A stretch of DNA of 64,000 bases from RGIG995 sp045543655 (lineage in GTDB: Bacteria > Bacillota > Clostridia > Oscillospirales > UBA644), in NCBI GenBank assembly GCA_045543655.1, contig JAZPXN010000069.1, positions 18,812-82,811 of the forward strand. Reading direction: 5' to 3'. Position 1 is the first letter of the stretch. Each line of letters opens with the position of its first letter. Shown here one piece after another: positions 16,992-25,366 of the stretch. The position numbers were made by a program, and so were the translations under genes. Under the pieces are notes generated by a model, which was not told where the DNA came from, made no database searches, and was given only the letters and a program-made list of their open reading frames with translations.

Positions 16992-17938
16992 TGTTCAAGC
17001 AGCTTAATATCTGGAAAAACGTCTGGAATCTCTTCCTGCGCTACGTCATGATCTGCGTTTTCATGTTCATGTGCGTGGTCATCATTTCTACCAATTCGTC
17101 TCTGCTGGGGCCGATCTTCGGCGTCTTTTATTTCATCGCCCTGATCTACTATTTCTGGTTCACCATGAAGGTGGAGGGGGAACTGGACGTCAACCGGGAA
17201 AAGGTGGGGCAGATGCCCCGATTTCGGTTTAAGGGCTCCGTCTGCGCTCTGATTCTTGCCATCCCTCTGATCCTTTTTAATCTGGTTCCCAATTTCTTTG
17301 CCGATCCCGTGCCCGACGAATACCGGGCCTATTTCACCGGGGAACCTACCCGGCTGAGCGTTACCGACGAGTTCAATCAGTCTCTGCGGGAAATTTCCGG
17401 AAAAAAGGGATATATCTCCGAGATTACCTTTGATAAAGAAGGACAGATCCTGCACATTACCTATCAGACCTCCGGCGGTTATACCGTGGTCTGCGACGGA
17501 GAGACCCAGGACCGGGACAAGGTCTACGCCCTTTCCTCCGGCCCCATCACTAACGGTGCCGGGGAATCGGTAAAGGTCTATTATACCGAGAACGCCAATC
17601 TTTCCGATCTTCAGTTGGCCGCCTTTGAAGAGTGCAAAAACGCCATCGACGATATTTCTGCCGTCATGGGCAGTTATCCCCATTGGCAGCAGGTTTTGGC
17701 GGTGGTGAAGACGGTGCTTGCCATTGCCCTGCAGTATTTCTGCGCTATTTTTGCGGGGAATAACGTCTGGATCGGTTCTCTGGTCTACGCGCTGTGTCTG
17801 CTGGCGCTGGTCGTTGCCGCCCAGGTGGGCTACGAGATGGGCTATCGGAATATCGTTCTTCTGCGGAAGAAAAAGCCGGTCAATAATCCCAAGGCCGGAG
17901 ACTCCGTCGTGATCCAGCGGGGAGATAAGAAGGAATAA
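16991..17938 (+). CDS. Membrane protein of unknown function, second gene of a coupled pair
   Basis: A 315-residue protein with two membrane segments near the N-terminus (about 14-60), a third near 80-105, a soluble stretch of about 120 residues rich in polar residues (about 110-225), then two C-terminal membrane segments (about 230-285) and a basic tail RKKKPVNN. The soluble part contains a beta-strand-like block (ISEITFDKEGQILHITYQT). I do not recognise the family. The ATG at 16991 shares one base with the upstream stop and has GGAAGGAG before it. Coupling suggests the two proteins form a complex or act together. Confidence 0.75.
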   Translation: MFKQLNIWKNVWNLFLRYVMICVFMFMCVVIISTNSSLLGPIFGVFYFIALIYYFWFTMKVEGELDVNREKVGQMPRFRFKGSVCALILAIPLILFNLVPNFFADPVPDEYRAYFTGEPTRLSVTDEFNQSLREISGKKGYISEITFDKEGQILHITYQTSGGYTVVCDGETQDRDKVYALSSGPITNGAGESVKVYYTENANLSDLQLAAFEECKNAIDDISAVMGSYPHWQQVLAVVKTVLAIALQYFCAIFAGNNVWIGSLVYALCLLALVVAAQVGYEMGYRNIVLLRKKKPVNNPKAGDSVVIQRGDKKE

Positions 17939-18013
17939 TTTTTGCGGGGCGGCACCGGAAAGTACTGTCCCGAAATACTGTCCCAAATCATAAAAATAAA
18001 AGCCGTTTTTTTA

Positions 18014-18042
18014 TTGACATTCCGGAACGGCTGTGATATAAT
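18014..18042 (+). promoter_or_regulatory. Strong sigma-A promoter with flanking inverted repeat
   Basis: TTGACA (18014-18019), 17-bp spacer, TATAAT (18037-18042) with TGa extension. AGCCGTT (18001-18007) and AACGGCT (18026-18032) form an inverted repeat around the -35 box, a possible operator. Confidence 0.85.
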
Positions 18043-18086
18043 AAAGGAAAGAATGCGGAACGATACCGCAGAAAGAGGAGTATTTT

Positions 18087-19178
18087 ATGGAAAAGAAGAA
18101 ATTTCGCGTAGGCATCATCGGATGTGGCGGGATCGCCAACGGCAAGCATATGCCTTCTCTGAAGGAGCTTCCCGACGAGCTGGAAATGGTTGCGTTTTGT
18201 GATATTTTGCCCCATCGTGCCGAACGGGCCAAGGCCGAATACGGCACCGAAGACGCCAAGGTATATACCGATTACCGGGAATTGCTGAAGGACGAGACCA
18301 TTGACGTGGTTCACGTCTGCACCCCCAACAAATCTCACGCTCCCATCTCCATTGCCGCCATGGAAGCGGGCAAGGACGTCATGTGTGAAAAGCCCATGGC
18401 CAAGACCGCCGCAGAGGCCAAGGAGATGCTGGAGGCCTCCAAGCGCACCGGCCGGAAGCTGACCATCGGCTACCAGACCCGTCAAGCCCCCGAAATGCAG
18501 TTGGTCAAGAAAATGGCCGACGAGGGCAAATTCGGTCACATTTATTACGGCAAGGCGTTGGCGATCCGCCGCAGAGCAGTGCCTACCTGGGGCGTTTTTC
18601 TGAATGAAGAGGAGCAGGGCGGAGGACCGCTGATCGATATCGGAACCCACGCTCTGGATCTGACCCTTTGGACGATGAACAACTACGAGGTTGCCTCGGT
18701 TTCCGGGAACGTTCATTACGAGCTGCGGGGCAAAAAGAACGCCGCGAACGCCTGGGGCTCCTGGGATCCGGAAAAGTATACGGTGGAAGACTCCGCCTTC
18801 GGCTTTATCAAGATGAAAAACGGCGCTACCATTATTCTGGAATCCTCCTGGGCCATCAATCTGGTGGATGCCAGAGAGGCTCAGTATATGCTGGCCGGCA
18901 CCGAAGCGGGCGTGGATTTCATGGACGGCCTTCGGATCAACGGGGAGGAATATTCCCGTCTGTATACCAAGCAGATCGATATGAAGAAGGGCGGCGTGGC
19001 CTTCTACGAGGGGGCGAAAAGCGAGACCCCCGCGCTGGCCGAGGCCCGTCAGTGGTACAAGGCTCTGAGAGAAGGAACCGATCCCTGCGTTCTGCCCGAG
19101 CAGGCGCTGGTGGTCTCTCAGGTGCTGGAAGCCATTTACGAATCCTACCGTACCGGCAAGACCATTTATTTCGATTGA
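18087..19178 (+). CDS. Gfo/Idh/MocA-family oxidoreductase
   Basis: An NAD(P)-dependent sugar or inositol-type dehydrogenase. The 363-residue sequence has the N-terminal Rossmann motif VGIIGCGGIANGKHMPSL, the family CEKPMAKT with its catalytic-region lysine near residue 98, and the C-terminal substrate domain with GGGPLIDIGTHALDLTLW, where D and H are expected near the active site. Its substrate cannot be read from sequence and no sugar genes adjoin it. It has its own promoter and terminator and so looks monocistronic. AGAGGAG precedes the ATG. Confidence 0.92.
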   Translation: MEKKKFRVGIIGCGGIANGKHMPSLKELPDELEMVAFCDILPHRAERAKAEYGTEDAKVYTDYRELLKDETIDVVHVCTPNKSHAPISIAAMEAGKDVMCEKPMAKTAAEAKEMLEASKRTGRKLTIGYQTRQAPEMQLVKKMADEGKFGHIYYGKALAIRRRAVPTWGVFLNEEEQGGGPLIDIGTHALDLTLWTMNNYEVASVSGNVHYELRGKKNAANAWGSWDPEKYTVEDSAFGFIKMKNGATIILESSWAINLVDAREAQYMLAGTEAGVDFMDGLRINGEEYSRLYTKQIDMKKGGVAFYEGAKSETPALAEARQWYKALREGTDPCVLPEQALVVSQVLEAIYESYRTGKTIYFD

Positions 19179-19219
19179 TTTTCAAAACCGATACGGTTTA
19201 AAATACCATAGAAAATTTT

Positions 19220-19259
19220 GGCTCTTACGGGAGAATTTTCCCGTAGGAGCCTTCTTTTT
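19220..19259 (+). terminator. Terminator behind the Gfo/Idh gene
   Basis: GGCTCTTACGGGA pairs with TTCCCGTAGGAGCC (19220-19251), followed by TTCTTTTT. Confidence 0.85.
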
Positions 19260-19345
19260 CCGGTTTAAAAGCGCCGCATGTCAAAATATGGGTGATACGG
19301 TTCTGATTTTTTGGGAACAATAGTCCTCGAAAGGGGGCTTTTGCC

Positions 19346-20086
19346 TTGAAAAAATATATTCGTATTCTGTCCCTCGCCCTTCTGTTCGCTCTGTTGGGGG
19401 CGGTTCCCCTGTCGGCGCAGAAGACCGATTATCAGATCGGTGAGGCCGAGGGCGGTCTTCTCAACGACGGAAAGATCAAAGAGGCCTTCCAAAAGGCTGC
19501 CGACAAATTCGAAGAATGGATGTACGAGGGTGTTCCTTCCGGTTACGTGACCGGGGAAGAGGACTATTATCTGCAGAAATACGCAGATAAAAACAACCGT
19601 ACCGCCGCCATCTACGTGGGCCCGGATTACGCCTCCTACGTTTTGCGGGGGCCGATCTGGGAGCAGTTGGATTCCCTGGGTGGGCTGAAGAAGGTGGGAC
19701 GCCCCGTCTCCGACGCCTACGAGGTCAACGGCACCTGGTATCAGAATTTTGAGCGCGGGTACGCCACCGTCAACGGCGATACGGGGAAGGCGGTCTTCGC
19801 CGAGGGCGTTCACGTCAACGACAAGGGCGGAACCGTGCCCATCGATACCACCGATAACGTTGGTTCCTCCGGTTCTTCCGGCAGTATTTCCGGCTCTTCC
19901 GGTTCCTCCGACAAGACCACCGACAAGACCTCCGATGCGACGATGCAGTCGCCCTCTCAGATGATCAGCGACGTCGTCAGCGACGTGGAGGAAGGGGCTT
20001 CCAAATGGGGCATCTGGGTCTTCGTCCTTTTCCTGGTTCTTGGGATCGGAATTCTTCTGGTGTATTGGTTCCTCAAACGAAAATAA
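19346..20086 (+). CDS. Membrane-anchored extracellular protein with LGFP-like repeat
   Basis: A 246-residue protein with a signal peptide (about 1-23), an exposed domain with an LGFP-like segment (LGGLKKVGRPVSDAYEVNG and WYQNFERGYATV, about residues 110-150), a Ser/Gly/Thr/Asp-rich linker (about 175-200) and a C-terminal membrane helix (about 220-242) ending in KRK. LGFP repeats occur in cell-wall-associated proteins. The start is the TTG at 19346, behind AAGGGGG at 8 bases. Function is unknown; anchoring at the outer face of the membrane is inferred from the topology. Confidence 0.75.
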   Translation: MKKYIRILSLALLFALLGAVPLSAQKTDYQIGEAEGGLLNDGKIKEAFQKAADKFEEWMYEGVPSGYVTGEEDYYLQKYADKNNRTAAIYVGPDYASYVLRGPIWEQLDSLGGLKKVGRPVSDAYEVNGTWYQNFERGYATVNGDTGKAVFAEGVHVNDKGGTVPIDTTDNVGSSGSSGSISGSSGSSDKTTDKTSDATMQSPSQMISDVVSDVEEGASKWGIWVFVLFLVLGIGILLVYWFLKRK

Positions 20087-20093
20087 AACCCGT

Positions 20094-20148
20094 CCCTGCG
20101 TTTCTTCCGTCGGAGGAATGCAGGGCGATTTTTCTTTCGTTTTTTTGG
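20094..20148 (+). terminator. Terminator behind the LGFP protein gene
   Basis: CCCTGC (20094-20099) pairs with GCAGGG (20120-20125), with an inner CTTCC/GGAGG stem, followed by two T-runs. Confidence 0.7.
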
Positions 20149-20239
20149 AATAATACACAAAAAACGGGGGATCCTTGCAAGGATTTCCGACAGGAGACGA
20201 ATGTTCACAAAATTGTAGATTTTTTCGCTTTTTTCACTC

Positions 20240-20268
20240 TTGCAAAAACGGGGGTATTGTAGTATAAT
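20240..20268 (+). promoter_or_regulatory. Promoter of the Na+ decarboxylase operon
   Basis: TTGCAA (20240-20245), 17-bp spacer, TATAAT (20263-20268). The leader of about 80 bases ends in AGGAGG before the ATG at 20355. Confidence 0.8.
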
Positions 20269-20354
20269 ATATAATGGAGAAAATTGGAGTACCCGTTACG
20301 AATTTCCGGTTTTTTCCTAACGATGTATTTAAAAATCTTTCAGGAGGATATTGT

Positions 20355-21773
20355 ATGAAAGCTCTGGAAAAAGCCTCTCAGATCGAAGCCCTTCGGGCCG
20401 GGATCGAGGAAAAACCCGCGTCTTTCTCCGGGACGACCGCCCGGGAACGGCTGCAGATGCTTTTCGACGAAGGGACCTTCGTTGAAGTAGGTGCATTCGT
20501 CCGTCAGCGGCCTACCGAATTCGGTGCTTCCGCAGACCCCGAAGGGGTCGTGACCGGTTACGGTGCGGTGGACGGAATTCTGGTCTTTGCCTTTGCCCAG
20601 GATCCCGCCGTCAGCAAGGGTGCCGTCAGCGAAATGCACGCGCAGAAAATCAAAAACGTTATTACCATGGCCATGAAAGCGGACGCTCCCGTCGTCTCTT
20701 TCCTGGATTCCTGCGGGATGCGCCTTGGGGAGGGGATCGACGCCCTTGCCGGCTACGGCGAGATCCTGTCGCTCTGCAGTGAAATGCAGGGTGTGATTCC
20801 CCACGTGTGCGTGGTCAGCGGCGTTTGCGCCGGGGCCATGTCCTTCCTGCCCGCCTTTGCGGATTATACCGTAATGCTGAAAAATGCGGAGCTGTTCCTC
20901 TCTGCGCCTTCCGTGGTGGAGGCTCGCTTCGGTCAGAAGACCGGCGACGCCAAAACCGCTTACGCCTCCGGTCTTGCTTCCGTCGTCTGCGATACCGACG
21001 AAGAAGCCGCCGAAGCCGTCCGTGATTTCTTCACCGCCTTCGGGGCCGTGGAGACCGAGGACGACGTGAATCGCCTCACCGGTGAGATCGCCGACGTGAT
21101 CTCCGCAGAAGGCTATAACGTTGCCGACGTCATCGCCCGGATTGCCGACTGCGGGGAAATGGTGGAGTTGTCCGGCGGATACGCGGAAAATATCGTCACC
21201 GCCCTCATCCATCTCGACGGGACGCCCTGCGGGGTCATTGCCAACAATCCCGCCGTGGAAAACGGGGATCTGAACGCCGCCGCCTGCGACAAGGCCGCCA
21301 AATTTATTGAATTTTGCGACAGTTACGATATTCCGGTCATCACCCTCGTGGACACCAACGGCTTTGCCGTTCAGGCCGGGGCGAATATCGCCGAATCTGC
21401 CCGTCTCGTGGCCGCTTACGCCGATTCCGACGCCGTGAAGATCACTCTGATCACCGGTAAGGCCTACGGTGCCGGCTACCTGTCCATGGGTGCCAAGCAT
21501 ACCGGCGCCGACGTGGTTCTGGCCTATCCCACCGCGCAGATCGCCGCCCTGCCTGCCGATACCGGCGCCGTGTTCCTGGGCGGGAAGGAAATCTCCGCCT
21601 CCGCCGATCCCGTCGCCACCCGCAACGAGCTGATCGCCTCTTACGCGGAAACCATGGCCTCTCCCTTGCAGGCCGCTCAGCGGGGCTACGTGGACGATAT
21701 TATCGATATCGCCACCACCCGTCAGCTGCTGATCAGCTCCCTGAACGTCTTCTTGCAGGAAGGGGATCTGTGA
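20355..21773 (+). CDS. mmdA: Acyl-CoA carboxyltransferase subunit (MmdA/12S-type)
   Basis: This subunit moves a carboxyl group between an acyl-CoA (methylmalonyl-, glutaconyl- or malonyl-CoA) and biotin. The 472-residue sequence has two crotonase-fold halves typical of MmdA/PccB: TARERLQMLFDEGTFVEVGAF and GVVTGYGAVDGILVFAFAQD at the N-terminus, and VDTNGFAVQAGAN, GKAYGAGYLSMGAK and YVDDIIDIATTR at the C-terminus. It is shorter than typical MmdA (about 510 residues) and its N-terminal half is divergent, so the acyl-CoA is uncertain. It is the first of five genes; the next starts at its stop codon (TGATG). AGGAGGA precedes the ATG. Confidence 0.88.
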   Translation: MKALEKASQIEALRAGIEEKPASFSGTTARERLQMLFDEGTFVEVGAFVRQRPTEFGASADPEGVVTGYGAVDGILVFAFAQDPAVSKGAVSEMHAQKIKNVITMAMKADAPVVSFLDSCGMRLGEGIDALAGYGEILSLCSEMQGVIPHVCVVSGVCAGAMSFLPAFADYTVMLKNAELFLSAPSVVEARFGQKTGDAKTAYASGLASVVCDTDEEAAEAVRDFFTAFGAVETEDDVNRLTGEIADVISAEGYNVADVIARIADCGEMVELSGGYAENIVTALIHLDGTPCGVIANNPAVENGDLNAAACDKAAKFIEFCDSYDIPVITLVDTNGFAVQAGANIAESARLVAAYADSDAVKITLITGKAYGAGYLSMGAKHTGADVVLAYPTAQIAALPADTGAVFLGGKEISASADPVATRNELIASYAETMASPLQAAQRGYVDDIIDIATTRQLLISSLNVFLQEGDL

Positions 21774-22174
21774 TGATGAATTTCCTCGCCTATTCCAAAC
21801 CCCTTCCCGAAGATATGATGGGAAAGATCCTTTACGGTCTGGGCGTGACTGCTATCGGCGTCATCATCGTTTTTGCCGTTCTGGTCCTGATTATGCTGGT
21901 GATCTACGTCTTCCAAAAGGTCTTCGGCTCCGAATTGCCTAAGAAGGAAGTTAAGAAGTCCGCCGCTCCCGCCGTGCAGGAGAAAAAAGCGGAGTCCGTC
22001 GCCGCTCCCGCCGCAACGGGGAATCAGGAGGAAATCGTGGCCGCCATTGCCGCCGCCACCGCGATGGCGCAGGAAGAGATCTTAGTGGTCCTCGCCGCCG
22101 CCATCGCCGCCGAAGAAGGGTGCGATCCCGCCTCCTCCCGTTATCGGATCCGCTCCTTCCGCCGTATTCTGTAA
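21773..22174 (+). CDS. Na+-pump decarboxylase gamma subunit (OadG family)
   Basis: The gamma subunit is a small membrane protein that holds the carboxyltransferase and the beta-subunit pump together. The 133-residue product has one membrane helix (about 18-45; GVTAIGVIIVFAVLVLIMLV), a Lys/Ala-rich linker, and a C-terminal domain (EEIVAAIAAATAMA) ending in arginines, as in the OadG_1 families. The start overlaps the upstream stop; a GTG at 21770 and an ATG at 21776 are alternatives. It belongs to the decarboxylase operon. Confidence 0.85.
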   Translation: MMNFLAYSKPLPEDMMGKILYGLGVTAIGVIIVFAVLVLIMLVIYVFQKVFGSELPKKEVKKSAAPAVQEKKAESVAAPAATGNQEEIVAAIAAATAMAQEEILVVLAAAIAAEEGCDPASSRYRIRSFRRIL

Positions 22175-22218
22175 AAAACAAATCTCAATAAATTTGAAGA
22201 ACGAAAGGAAACTGTATT

Positions 22219-22617
22219 ATGAAAAAGTATAACATCACCGTAAACGGAACCACCTACGAAGTTTTCGTTGAAGAGGCCGGCGTCGTTGCCGCTGCTCCCG
22301 TTGCCGCTCCCGTTGCTGCTCCCGTAACCGCCGCTCCCGCTGCTGCTCCTGCCGCCGCACCTGCCGCCGCTCCCGCCGCTGCTCCCGTTGCGGCTCCCGC
22401 CGATGCGGAACCCGTCAAGGCTCCCATGCCCGGCAACATCATGAAGGTCAACGTTAAGGTTGGCGACGCCGTCAAGAAGGGCGATACTCTCTGCGTTCTC
22501 GAAGCCATGAAGATGGAAAACGATATCAAAGCCGGTAAGGACGGCACCGTTGCCGCCGTTCACGTCAATCAGGGCGCTACCGTCAACACCGGGGATCTGC
22601 TGGTTTCTCTTTCCTGA
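22219..22617 (+). CDS. Biotin carrier protein of the decarboxylase
   Basis: A 132-residue biotinyl carrier. The N-terminus (MKKYNITVNGTTYEVFVEE) is a short beta region, followed by an Ala/Pro/Val-rich flexible linker (about 23-65), then the biotinyl domain with VKAPMPGNIMKVNVKVGDAV and EAMKMEND, where the lysine of AMKM carries biotin. The linker lets biotin swing between the carboxyltransferases and the membrane pump. It is the only carrier in the operon, so it presumably serves both carboxyltransferases. A biotin ligase must lie elsewhere. Confidence 0.95.
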   Translation: MKKYNITVNGTTYEVFVEEAGVVAAAPVAAPVAAPVTAAPAAAPAAAPAAAPAAAPVAAPADAEPVKAPMPGNIMKVNVKVGDAVKKGDTLCVLEAMKMENDIKAGKDGTVAAVHVNQGATVNTGDLLVSLS

Positions 22618-22650
22618 TTTCCGTAAGAATAATCGGAAAGGAACGATCTT

Positions 22651-23835
22651 ATGTCTGAAATTATCGAGGTCCTGAAGGGCTTTGCCATGGGATCCGGGAT
22701 CGCTCAGTTCTTCGTGGAGGGCGGCTGGAAAAATCTGATCATGATCGCTATTTCCTGCGTTCTGATCTATCTGGCCATCCGTCACAAGTTCGAACCCCTG
22801 CTCCTGCTCCCCATTGCCTTCGGGATGCTTTTGACCAACCTGCCCATCTCTGGGCTGATGCACATGGAGTTCTTCGAGGGCGGCACCGTGAATATGAGTG
22901 AGATCATCGCTCACGGCGGCCTGTTCGACTGGCTCTATCTGGGGGTCAAGTTCGGCATTTACCCGCCCCTGATCTTCCTGGGCGTCGGGGCGATGACCGA
23001 TTTTTCTCCCCTGATTGCGAACCCCAAGAGCATTCTCCTGGGGGCTGCGGCCCAGGTAGGTATTTTTGCTACCTTTATCATTGCCCTTTGCCTGGGCTTT
23101 GACGCCGCAGAAGCCGCTTCCATCGGGATCATCGGCGGCGCGGACGGTCCTACGGCCATCCTCGTCACCAAGACCCTGGCTCCCCACCTGCTGGGCGCCA
23201 TTGCCGTTGCGGCCTACTCTTATATGGCTCTCGTGCCGATCATCCAGCCTCCTATCATGAAGGCTCTGACCACCAAAAAGGAACGTCTGGTGCGGATGGA
23301 TAATCTCCGTTCCGTTTCCAAGCTGGAAAAGATTCTGTTCCCCATCGTGGTCGCCGTGGTGGTCATTCTGATCATCCCCGATTCCGCCCCCCTGGTGGGT
23401 ATGCTGATGCTCGGCAACCTGGCCAAGGAATGCGGCGTCGTGGACCGGATCAGCAAAACCGCCCAGAACGAGCTGATGAATATCATCACCATTTTCCTTG
23501 GTCTTACCGTCGGCGCTACTGCCAAGGCGGATAACTTCCTCAGCCTGGATACCATCAAGATCATCCTGATGGGGCTCTTTGCCTTCTGCCTGGCCACCGC
23601 CGCAGGGGTGATGTTCGGCAAGCTGATGTGCTTCTTCACCAAGGGGAAGGTCAATCCCCTCATCGGGGCCGCCGGCGTTTCCGCCGTTCCCATGGCCGCC
23701 CGGGTCGCCAATACGGTGGGACAGCAGGAGGATCCTTCCAACTTCCTTCTGATGCACGCCATGGGGCCCAACGTGGCTGGGGTCATCGGCTCCGCCGTTG
23801 CCGCCGGCGTATTCCTGAATATGTTCGGTTCTTAA
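22651..23835 (+). CDS. oadB: Na+-translocating decarboxylase beta subunit
   Basis: The beta subunit decarboxylates carboxybiotin and couples this to Na+ export through the membrane. The 394-residue protein has about ten hydrophobic segments and the family hallmarks IGVGAMTDFSPLIANP (visible as FLGVGAMTDFSPLIANPKS), GGADGPTAILVTK with the essential Asp, and GVSAVPMAARVANTVGQ near the C-terminus. OadB, MmdB and GcdB share these motifs, so the substrate is set by the carboxyltransferase rather than by this gene. It lies 33 bp after the biotin carrier. Confidence 0.95.
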   Translation: MSEIIEVLKGFAMGSGIAQFFVEGGWKNLIMIAISCVLIYLAIRHKFEPLLLLPIAFGMLLTNLPISGLMHMEFFEGGTVNMSEIIAHGGLFDWLYLGVKFGIYPPLIFLGVGAMTDFSPLIANPKSILLGAAAQVGIFATFIIALCLGFDAAEAASIGIIGGADGPTAILVTKTLAPHLLGAIAVAAYSYMALVPIIQPPIMKALTTKKERLVRMDNLRSVSKLEKILFPIVVAVVVILIIPDSAPLVGMLMLGNLAKECGVVDRISKTAQNELMNIITIFLGLTVGATAKADNFLSLDTIKIILMGLFAFCLATAAGVMFGKLMCFFTKGKVNPLIGAAGVSAVPMAARVANTVGQQEDPSNFLLMHAMGPNVAGVIGSAVAAGVFLNMFGS

Positions 23836-23857
23836 TCTACAGAAAGGTACTATTGCT

Positions 23858-25246
23858 ATGAGTCAAGTGAAAATCACGGAAACCATTCTGCGGGACGCTC
23901 ACCAGTCTTTGGTGGCCACCCGTATGACGATGGACGAAATGCTCCCCGCGCTGGAACTGCTGGACAAGGCCGGCTACAACGCTCTGGAAGCCTGGGGCGG
24001 CGCCACCTTCGATTCCTGCCTGCGCTTTCTGGGCGAAGATCCCTGGGACAGACTCCGCACCATCCGGGATCACGTGAAAAATACGAAATTGCAGATGCTT
24101 CTGCGCGGTCAGAACCTTCTGGGTTATCGGAATTATTCCGATGACGTGGTGGAATATTTCGTGCAGAAATCCCTGGCCAACGGCATCGACGTCATCCGTA
24201 TCTTCGATGCCCTCAACGATCCCCGGAACCTGAATACCGCCGTCAAGGCCGCGGTGAAGGAAGGGGGCCACGTGCAGGCCGCTTTCAGTTATACCCTTTC
24301 TCCCGTTCATACCACCGAGTCCTTCGTTCGGTTTGCAAAACAGCTGGAAGAGATGGGGGCATCCTCCATCTGCGTGAAGGATATGGCCGGTCTTCTCGTT
24401 CCTTATACCACCTACGAGCTGATCAAGGCGCTGAAGGAAAGCGTTAAGATTCCCATTGAGCTTCACACCCACTATACCACCGGGATGGCGTCTATGGTGC
24501 TGATGAAGGCAGTGGAAGCCGGCGTTGATATCATCGATACCGCTCTGTCCCCCTTGTCTATGGGTACCTCCCAGCCCTCCACCGAGGTTATGGTGGCCGC
24601 GCTTCAGGGCACCGAATACGACACCGGTCTGGATCTGAACGTCCTCAACGACGCCGCCAAGGTTTTTGCCCCCCTCCGGGAAAAATACCTCAAGAGCGGG
24701 CTTCTCAATCCCAAGGTTATGGGCGTTGACGTCAACGGTCTTCTGTATCAGGTTCCCGGCGGAATGCTGTCCAACCTGGTCTCCCAGCTGAAGCAGATGG
24801 GACAGGAGGACAAATATCAGGCCGTGCTGGAGGAGGTTCCCAAGGTCCGTGCCGACGCCGGATATCCTCCCCTCGTTACCCCCACCTCCCAGATCGTCGG
24901 TACCCAGGCCGTGTTTAACGTGATCTTTGGCCGCTACCAGAACGTTTCCAAGGAATTCCGTGGCCTTGTCAAGGGCGAATACGGCAAAACTCCCGTGGAG
25001 ATCTCTCCCGAATTCCGGAAGCAGATTCTGGGCGACGAAGAGCCCATCACCTGCCGCCCCGCCGATCTGATCGCTCCCGAGCTGAACTCTCTGAGAGAAA
25101 AGATCAAGCAGTACGAGGAGCAGGACGAGGACGTGCTTTCCTACGCCCTCTTCGATCAGGTGGCCACCAAGTTCTTCCAGAACCGCCAGGCCAAGAAATA
25201 CGGCGTCGATTCCGTTCACGGTGCCGACGGCGTTCATCCCGTCTGA
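23858..25246 (+). CDS. oadA: Oxaloacetate/pyruvate carboxyltransferase subunit (OadA/PycB/5S-type)
   Basis: This TIM-barrel carboxyltransferase interconverts oxaloacetate and pyruvate using biotin. The sequence has ITETILRDAHQSLVATRM at the N-terminus, GGATFDSCLRFL, LLRGQNLLGYRNYSDDVVE, ICVKDMAGLL with the lysine that is carboxylated in the family, and ELHTHYTTGMA with the metal-binding His-x-His. At 462 residues it ends before a biotinyl domain, which is supplied by the separate carrier. A terminator directly follows, closing the operon. OadA, PycB and transcarboxylase 5S cannot be told apart by sequence alone. Confidence 0.93.
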   Translation: MSQVKITETILRDAHQSLVATRMTMDEMLPALELLDKAGYNALEAWGGATFDSCLRFLGEDPWDRLRTIRDHVKNTKLQMLLRGQNLLGYRNYSDDVVEYFVQKSLANGIDVIRIFDALNDPRNLNTAVKAAVKEGGHVQAAFSYTLSPVHTTESFVRFAKQLEEMGASSICVKDMAGLLVPYTTYELIKALKESVKIPIELHTHYTTGMASMVLMKAVEAGVDIIDTALSPLSMGTSQPSTEVMVAALQGTEYDTGLDLNVLNDAAKVFAPLREKYLKSGLLNPKVMGVDVNGLLYQVPGGMLSNLVSQLKQMGQEDKYQAVLEEVPKVRADAGYPPLVTPTSQIVGTQAVFNVIFGRYQNVSKEFRGLVKGEYGKTPVEISPEFRKQILGDEEPITCRPADLIAPELNSLREKIKQYEEQDEDVLSYALFDQVATKFFQNRQAKKYGVDSVHGADGVHPV

Positions 25247-25257
25247 TTTTAAAATCC

Positions 25258-25296
25258 GATACCGGACTCCGCTTTTGGGTCCGGTATCTTTTTTTC
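25258..25296 (+). terminator. Terminator of the decarboxylase operon
   Basis: GATACCGGAC (25258-25267) pairs perfectly with GTCCGGTATC (25279-25288), followed by eight T. Confidence 0.92.
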
Positions 25297-25325
25297 TTGA
25301 CAAAGCCTTCGGTTTATGGTACAAT
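25297..25325 (+). promoter_or_regulatory. Promoter of the ABC transporter gene
   Basis: TTGACA (25297-25302), 17-bp spacer, TACAAT (25320-25325) with TGg extension. It begins right at the end of the preceding terminator. Confidence 0.85.
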
Positions 25326-25366
25326 AAAAAGGGAAGATCAAATAAAAACCGGAAAGGGGGATGCGT

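Noticed and set aside
17942..18202. Short forward frame overlapping the Gfo/Idh promoter
   Set aside because: It runs through a strong promoter into the dehydrogenase gene in another frame and has no ribosome binding site.
22280..22400. Repetitive Ala/Pro codons in the biotin carrier as a DNA repeat element
   Set aside because: It is the usual flexible linker of biotin carriers, in frame and of low complexity.
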